Source: Actinoplanes sp. NBC_00393
GTDB taxonomy: Bacteria; Actinomycetota; Actinomycetes; Mycobacteriales; Micromonosporaceae
Direction: 5' to 3'
Length of the DNA: 64,000 bases
Assembly (NCBI RefSeq): GCF_036053395.1
Contig: NZ_CP107942.1
Location: 1,950,501-2,014,500, forward strand
Shown here piece by piece: positions 59,651 to 64,000 of the stretch (the stretch's first letter is position 1; the number at the start of each line of letters is the position of its first letter). A model generated the notes under the pieces. That model worked only from the letters and a program-made list of their open reading frames with translations. It was not told the origin of the DNA and did not search any database. Both the position numbers and the translations under genes were made by a program.

Positions 59651-59802
59651 CGCTGGGTGGCGGGCTTGGGGCGGTCTGCGCCGACGACGGTGAGCCGGCC
59701 GCTGTGCGGGTAGGGCTCGTTGCAGCCGGCCTGCGCGATCTGCGAGCCGGTGGGCGTCCAGTCCCGCGGCTGGGTGGTGTTGATCTGTGCCACGTCGTTC
59801 AC
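59647..59802 (-). CDS. Small protein (51 aa), family unknown
   Basis: GTG 59802 has a strong GGAGG with 6-base spacing. The product is polar and neutral: NDVAQINTTQPRDWTPTG, then SQIAQAGCNEPYPHSGRLTVV, then a basic tail ADRPKPATQR. One Cys; no signal peptide or membrane segment. Its stop touches the end of the 62-bp array. A precursor peptide seems unlikely because no modifying enzyme is near. Confidence 0.55.
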   Translation of the reverse strand: MNDVAQINTTQPRDWTPTGSQIAQAGCNEPYPHSGRLTVVGADRPKPATQR

Positions 59803-59919
59803 GCGAGTCCTCCGGGATAGCGGCGGGTGCATCGACGTTGCTCGTACCCAGAATCGTCTCGTTGTCACCCGCCGGGCGGATCGTGGGCATTCTCAGCCTC
59901 CCGGGGAACGCTGCGTGGT

Positions 59920-59925
59920 TAGCGT
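59920..59925 (+). promoter_or_regulatory. -10 element of a leaderless promoter (TAGCGT)
   Basis: TAGCGT lies six bases before GTG 59932, with no ribosome site, and fixes the start of the lipoprotein gene. Confidence 0.6.
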
Positions 59926-59931
59926 CGGACC

Positions 59932-60582
59932 GTGGGTAGACGAGGTCCGGTGCGCAAGGTCATGCCGATGGTGCTGGTGATGGTCGCGGCCGCCTGCGCG
60001 GCGCCCGCGACGCGCGGCACGGTAGCGGCTCCTGAAAAGGCCGCGGCAGAGCCGGTCGCGGCGGAGCCGACGCTGGCGCCGCAGCGGCTGGGGACACCGT
60101 TCCGCTATCGGGAGACGTTCAGCGATGACACCGCGCCGGTCGACTGGCAGGTGACGGTGACCGCGGCGAGGTGCGGGGCTACCGTTCTGCCGATGGCCGC
60201 GGACAACCCGGCGTACGTCAGCGGCGACTGGCCCCTCGACAAGGTGCCACCGACCCACATCGACGCCAGACCGCCGGCCGGCTGGGTCTTCTGCCGGCTG
60301 GACGCGACCCTGGAGAATGTCGGACGGTCACCGGCGTCGGGTGTCGAGGAGTTCGGGAATCTGGTCACCAGCCGGGGCGAGTACACGTTCACCGAGGCCG
60401 ACAAGTCGATCGCCGAGAACCTGCAGGAAGCCGAGAAGCTACCGGGCGGCCCGTTCAACCCGGGCACCACCGCGCGGGTGATCAAGATCTGGACCGTTCC
60501 GGCGGGCACGACGGCTGAGGCGGTGCTGTTCCCGCAGGAGTCGCTCTGGGATCAGCCCGCGCACCGGATCGCGCTCAGCTGA
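59932..60582 (+). CDS. Lipoprotein with DUF4352-like beta-sandwich
   Basis: A 216-aa secreted lipoprotein. The signal KVMPMVLVMVAAAC has its lipobox Cys at residue 22. An Ala/Glu/Pro linker is followed by a beta-sandwich of the DUF4352/telokin-like type: PFRYRETFSDDTAPVDWQVTVTAARCG, then WVFCRLDATLENVGRSPASG, then RVIKIWTVPAGTTAEAVLF. Two Cys may pair. Function unknown. It overlaps the convergent gene by 8 bp. Confidence 0.78.
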   Translation: MGRRGPVRKVMPMVLVMVAAACAAPATRGTVAAPEKAAAEPVAAEPTLAPQRLGTPFRYRETFSDDTAPVDWQVTVTAARCGATVLPMAADNPAYVSGDWPLDKVPPTHIDARPPAGWVFCRLDATLENVGRSPASGVEEFGNLVTSRGEYTFTEADKSIAENLQEAEKLPGGPFNPGTTARVIKIWTVPAGTTAEAVLFPQESLWDQPAHRIALS

Positions 60583-61279
60583 CCGGCGACTCCTTCTTCG
60601 GCTTCTTCGACTTGACCGGCTTGCTCTTCTTCTTGTTGGAGGGGGCGGCTGTCGGCGAGGGGGAGACCGAGGCGCAGTAGCCCGCGACCTTCTGCTCCCC
60701 ACCGGCAGCGGCGATCAGATCACGCCGGTCCCGCCCGTTCATCGGATGCCCGCCGCCGGCCGCTGTCTGCCACGCCGCACACCACTCGACCTGGGCCGCG
60801 GAAGCCGGGGTGGGTGTAGGCGTGGGCCGGACCGGCGACGGCGAAGCAGCGGGAGACGAAGTAGGCGACGACGACCGGGCAGGCACCGGGGACCGGGAGG
60901 GCACGGGCGCCGGAACCCCCAACCCGGAGAAGAGCCGGTGCGCCTGCTGCTGCATGCCGTCCGGGAGGTTGCCGGTTCGCGCCCCGACCGCGGTGCCGCT
61001 CGCACTCAACACCGCCAGCCCGGCCACGACAGCCACCACCACAGTCCGGCCCGGCACGCGAGCACGCGGCGCGGGAGAAGGGGGCGCGGCAGTCGCCCGG
61101 CGGCGCTCGGCAGCCATGGCGGCGACCATCGCCTGCTCACCGCTGAGCTCCTTCTCGGAACCCGGCTCCCGCAGGGCGTCCAGCAGGTGATCGAGCCCGG
61201 GCCCGCCGGCGATCAGTTGCTCGGTCTCGGCGGTGCGGTGCCGCCGGGCACGCAGAGCGCGGAACAGAAAGGTCGGCAT
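60575..61279 (-). CDS. Single-pass membrane protein, likely partner of the ECF sigma factor
   Basis: A 234-aa protein. The cytoplasmic N-terminal part is charged (RALRARRHRTAETEQL, GSEKELSGEQAMVAAMAAERRR). One transmembrane helix follows (VVVAVVAGLAVLSASGTAVG), then a Ser/Pro-rich outer linker and a short outer domain with two Cys (VEWCAAWQTAAGGG...VAGYCASVS). A Lys-rich tail closes it (NKKKSKPVKSKKPKK). It starts 4 bp after the sigma gene. It lacks the HxxxCxxC zinc motif of ZAS anti-sigma factors, so an anti-sigma role is inferred from position and topology. Confidence 0.72.
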   Translation of the reverse strand: MPTFLFRALRARRHRTAETEQLIAGGPGLDHLLDALREPGSEKELSGEQAMVAAMAAERRRATAAPPSPAPRARVPGRTVVVAVVAGLAVLSASGTAVGARTGNLPDGMQQQAHRLFSGLGVPAPVPSRSPVPARSSSPTSSPAASPSPVRPTPTPTPASAAQVEWCAAWQTAAGGGHPMNGRDRRDLIAAAGGEQKVAGYCASVSPSPTAAPSNKKKSKPVKSKKPKKESPVS

Positions 61280-61283
61280 CCGC

Positions 61284-61850
61284 TTACACCTTCTCACTTT
61301 CCGCCGCACGTACCCGTACCTGCGGATCCGCCGCCAGCCGCCGCAACCCGCGCATGGTCGCGATCCGCACCGCGCCGCGCCGCTTGCCCAGCACCCGGGC
61401 CGTAGCAGCGACATCGAGACCGGCCACCACCCGCAACATCACCGCCTCGGCCTGATCGGCCGGCAGCAGGGCGACCCGGCTCAGCGCCCACGCGGTCTCC
61501 GCGCCTTCGATTACTTCAGCGGCCGGATCCCGGTCGGCCGGCCCGGCTTCGACCCGCTCGGCCGGTTCCTCCCGGCGCCGCCCGGCCCGCCGCAGCTCGT
61601 CGATGCCGCGGTGCCGTGCGATCCGGAACAGCCAGCCACGGAACGCCTCCGGCGCACCGGTGAACCGGTCGAGATCGCGCGCGACCTGCAGCCAGGTCTC
61701 CGAAGCAGCGTCCTCCGCGGCGTCCCCCGCGACCACCTGCAGATAGCGCAGGACCGCCGGGTGCAGCGCGCGCCAGAGAACGGCGAAGCCGCGTTCGTCG
61801 CCGGCCCGCGCCGCGGCCAGCGCGCCGGCGAGCTCGTCATCCTTCGGCAA
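61284..61850 (-). CDS. ECF-type RNA polymerase sigma factor
   Basis: A 188-aa sigma-70 group 4 factor. Region 2 is FAVLWRALHPAVLRYLQVVAGDAAEDAASETWLQVARDLDRFTG followed by FRGWLFRIARHRGIDELRR. Region 4 is ALLPADQAEAVMLRVVAGLDVAATARVLGKRRGAVRIATMRGLRRLA. The start is taken as TTG 61850, with GGGAG upstream. The GTG at 61880 overlaps the TAGCGT -10 element and would lie upstream of the transcript. It is cotranscribed with the membrane protein and divergent from the big secreted protein, a possible target. Confidence 0.88.
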   Translation of the reverse strand: MPKDDELAGALAAARAGDERGFAVLWRALHPAVLRYLQVVAGDAAEDAASETWLQVARDLDRFTGAPEAFRGWLFRIARHRGIDELRRAGRRREEPAERVEAGPADRDPAAEVIEGAETAWALSRVALLPADQAEAVMLRVVAGLDVAATARVLGKRRGAVRIATMRGLRRLAADPQVRVRAAESEKV

Positions 61851-61878
61851 AATGCGACTCCCTCGAAACCCGGACAGC

Positions 61879-61884
61879 ACGCTA
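61879..61884 (-). promoter_or_regulatory. -10 element of the sigma operon (TAGCGT, minus strand)
   Basis: TAGCGT on the minus strand, about 28 bases upstream of the TTG start, gives a short leader with a GGGAG ribosome site. Confidence 0.4.
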
Positions 61885-62015
61885 CCGGTCGATGCGGGAG
61901 CCGGGTGAAAGGGGATGCGCGGCTATATCGCGGAAGTATCACGAATATGCGTGCGTGAATACGTCGCGTTCCTACCTTTCCCACGTCGTGTGTCCACAAA
62001 CGAAGGACAAGGGAC

Positions 62016-64000
62016 ATGGGGAGAAGACGGGGCGTGCTCGTCGCGGCCCTGGCGCTGACGCTCGTTGCGGGTTTCGGCGCTGTGGGTTTCGTGACGGCAC
62101 GGGACGGTGCCGTGACCAGCACCGAGACGCAGGCGCCGGCGGAGCCGGGCCTGCTGGACCGCCTCGGCGGGGCGGCCAGGGATCTGGTGGGCGCCGGCGA
62201 GGGCGGCGCGGCGAAGGCCGAGCCGGTCAGCGCCGGCTTGGCGGTCAGCCAGCGGACACCAACCGGAAAGAAGTGGGGTACGCCGAAACGAGCCGGTGAG
62301 GTCACGTCGAAGCGCACCGCCAACGGCCGGGTGTACCGGCTGTCGGACGGCCGGCAGCAGGCGGAGATCTCGTCGGTGCCGGTGAACTACCGCGGCAGCG
62401 ACGGCAGGTACCGGCCGATCGACACCACGGTGCGGCCGACGAACCGGGCCGGCTACGTGCAGGGCAACACGGCGAACACGTTCACCAGCCTGTTCGGCGA
62501 CCGCAGCGACGACCTGGTGCGCTTCGAGAAGGACGGCCGGGCGGTCGAGCTGGGCCTGCCCGGGGCGGCGAAGAACGTCACCCCGAAGGTGTCCGGCTCC
62601 ACGGTCACCTATCCCGGGCTGGCCGGCGGCGCCGACCTGGTCTACGACGTCAGCTCCACCGAGCTGAAGGAGAAGATCGTCCTGAAGCGGGCCCCGTCCG
62701 GCCCGGTCTCGTACACGTTCTCCCTGGACACCACGGGCCTGACCGCGGCGCCGCAGTCCGACGGCTCGATCGCGTTCCAGAACGCGGGCGGCGCGACGGT
62801 GCTGACGATGCCCGCGCCGTACATGTACGACAGCAAGAATGCCACCAGCACCAAGGTGACGCAGACGGTCATCGGGAACACGATCACGGTCGCCGCGGAC
62901 GCGGTCTGGCTCGCTGACAAGGCGCGCGTCTACCCGGTGGTGGTCGACCCGACGATCCGGATGCAGCCGGTGCCGACCGACGCCCAGGACGTGATGATCT
63001 CGTCCGGCGCGGCGACCACCAACTACAACACCTCGTACGAGCTGCGGGTGGGCACCGACGCCTCCGCGGCGTGGCGTTCGCTGGTCAAGTTCGACACGAG
63101 CATGGTTCCGGCCGGCACCACGATCGACGACGCGCAGCTGCAGCTCTACTACGACTCCTCGTACTACGCGTACGGCCAGGACGTCCCGCTGGAGGCCCGC
63201 AAGGTCACCGCGGCCTGGTCGGAGTCGACGGCGACGTGGGCGACCACGAACACGAGCCTCGCGGCCGAGCCGGTCGGCAACATCGTCACGGTCGACGACG
63301 GCGACACCAACACCGCCGCGGTGGGCACCTGGACCGCCTCGACCAACGCGCTGATCGCGAAGGCGGTCGGCGGCGACTACCGGGTCAACAACGACGCGAC
63401 GACCGGGCACACCTACAGCTACGTGCCGACGATCACCGAGGCCGGGAACTACCTGGTCGAGGTGCACTACGTCGGCGAGTTCGACCGGGCCACCAACGCG
63501 CCGTACACAGTGCACTACAACGGCGGGTCGAAGGCGTACACCGTCGACCAGACCACCCCGGTCGCCGCCGGCGGCTGGAAGACCCTGGGCGTGCACCCGT
63601 TCGCGGCCGGCACCAGCGGCAAGGTCGTGCTCGGCGACGTGGCCGGCAAGGCGGTGATCGCCGACGCGGTGCGCTTCACCAAGGCGAGCACGGTCAAAGC
63701 CAACAGCAAGTCGAGCGTGTGGTCGTCGTTCCCGGTGCGCAACGTCGTGCAGGAGTGGGTCAACGGCGCGGCCAACCACGGCCTGGCGGTGAAGGCGGTC
63801 AACGAGGCCGACAAGGGCCGCGGCGGCGCGGTCTTCCAGGCCTCCGAGTACGCCTACAACAACGCCCGCCGCGACGCCAACCTGCCGAAACTGGTGATCA
63901 CCTACGGCAGGCCGGGCGTCACGGTGAACCCGCCGACGACGATCACGGCGACCGGCGCCCTGCTGGACTGGCCGGCGTACCCCGGCGCCGACATCGCCGA
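62016..64000 (+). CDS. Large secreted DNRLRE-domain protein, start of a probable RHS/YD-repeat protein (partial)
   Basis: ATG 62016 follows GAAGGAC. A signal peptide (RGVLVAALALTLVAGFGAVGFV) leads into an Ala/Gly linker. A conserved region typical of actinomycete RHS-type exoproteins follows (VNYRGSDGRYRPIDTTVRPTN, GAARVELGL-like, VWLADKARVYPVVVDPTI). A DNRLRE domain starts near residue 322 (DAQDVMISSG, WRSLVKFDTSMVPAG, WSESTATWATTN). It is interrupted at about 445-565 by a golvesin/Xly-like beta domain (YLVEVHYVGEF, GWKTLGVHPFAAGTSGKVVLGD) and resumes with VRNVVQEWVNGAANHGLAVKAV and LPKLVITYG. The frame is open at 64000. Whether YD repeats and a toxin tail follow cannot be seen. Confidence 0.85.
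   Translation, partial: MGRRRGVLVAALALTLVAGFGAVGFVTARDGAVTSTETQAPAEPGLLDRLGGAARDLVGAGEGGAAKAEPVSAGLAVSQRTPTGKKWGTPKRAGEVTSKRTANGRVYRLSDGRQQAEISSVPVNYRGSDGRYRPIDTTVRPTNRAGYVQGNTANTFTSLFGDRSDDLVRFEKDGRAVELGLPGAAKNVTPKVSGSTVTYPGLAGGADLVYDVSSTELKEKIVLKRAPSGPVSYTFSLDTTGLTAAPQSDGSIAFQNAGGATVLTMPAPYMYDSKNATSTKVTQTVIGNTITVAADAVWLADKARVYPVVVDPTIRMQPVPTDAQDVMISSGAATTNYNTSYELRVGTDASAAWRSLVKFDTSMVPAGTTIDDAQLQLYYDSSYYAYGQDVPLEARKVTAAWSESTATWATTNTSLAAEPVGNIVTVDDGDTNTAAVGTWTASTNALIAKAVGGDYRVNNDATTGHTYSYVPTITEAGNYLVEVHYVGEFDRATNAPYTVHYNGGSKAYTVDQTTPVAAGGWKTLGVHPFAAGTSGKVVLGDVAGKAVIADAVRFTKASTVKANSKSSVWSSFPVRNVVQEWVNGAANHGLAVKAVNEADKGRGGAVFQASEYAYNNARRDANLPKLVITYGRPGVTVNPPTTITATGALLDWPAYPGADIA

Noticed and set aside
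61923..63779. 618-aa minus-strand frame
   Set aside because: It is the antisense of the secreted DNRLRE protein, with the Arg/Val/Gly/His bias of a shadow frame.

Overview
This is a very GC-rich, gene-dense window with GTG and TTG starts, secreted multi-domain glycosidases, a SARP regulator, an MsiK-dependent type of sugar ABC operon and many leaderless-type promoters. It looks like chromosome from an actinomycete, most likely Actinoplanes or another member of the Micromonosporaceae. That placement is an inference from gene style, not from a marker gene. There are no rRNA or tRNA genes and no CRISPR array.

Layout. 1-11.6 kb: a FAD monooxygenase (cut by the window edge) divergent from a LuxR/AAA regulator, then a DUF4185-type lipoprotein, DinB, GtrA and DUF385 proteins, a membrane protein, a two-component pair and a DUF1203 protein. 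11.7-22 kb: a WD40-like protein, an M20 amidohydrolase, an RHH-SPFH operon with a palindromic operator, a HEAT-repeat protein, a PHP phosphoesterase, an SDR and a phosphotransferase. 22.3-41.9 kb: a sugar-utilisation locus in two blocks. The first block has a secreted GH121-like enzyme, a secreted GH43, a WxL-like protein and a DUF916 surface protein. The second has a lipoprotein sugar-binding protein, two permeases and cytoplasmic GH127, divergent from a LacI repressor. Unrelated genes sit between the blocks: an SDR, a PIG-L deacetylase, an NmrA/AraC deletion scar and CsbD. 42-47 kb: long tandem arrays, a VanX-like dipeptidase broken by a 121-bp triplication, and a regulator with two SARP modules fused to NB-ARC and TPR. 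47-52 kb: a GGDEF-EAL protein and small genes. 52-53.4 kb: hairpin arrays with a decayed transposase. 53.4-64 kb: a TetR-controlled lactate monooxygenase/SDR operon, a PPM phosphatase divergent from a propeller protein, an ECF sigma operon, and the start of a large secreted DNRLRE protein.

The sugar locus works as one pathway on paper. Enzymes outside the cell release arabino-oligosaccharide, the ABC importer takes it up, GH127 splits it inside, and LacI senses it. The set matches the Bifidobacterium longum HypAA/HypBA2/HypBA1 system for hydroxyproline-linked beta-L-arabino-oligosaccharides. Near-identical operators in front of both blocks tie them to the same repressor.

The strongest window-wide signal is at least twelve unrelated tandem-repeat arrays (unit 15-121 bp). 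Most sit at gene 3' ends, some are in frame inside genes, one breaks a gene and one has been split by an insertion element.
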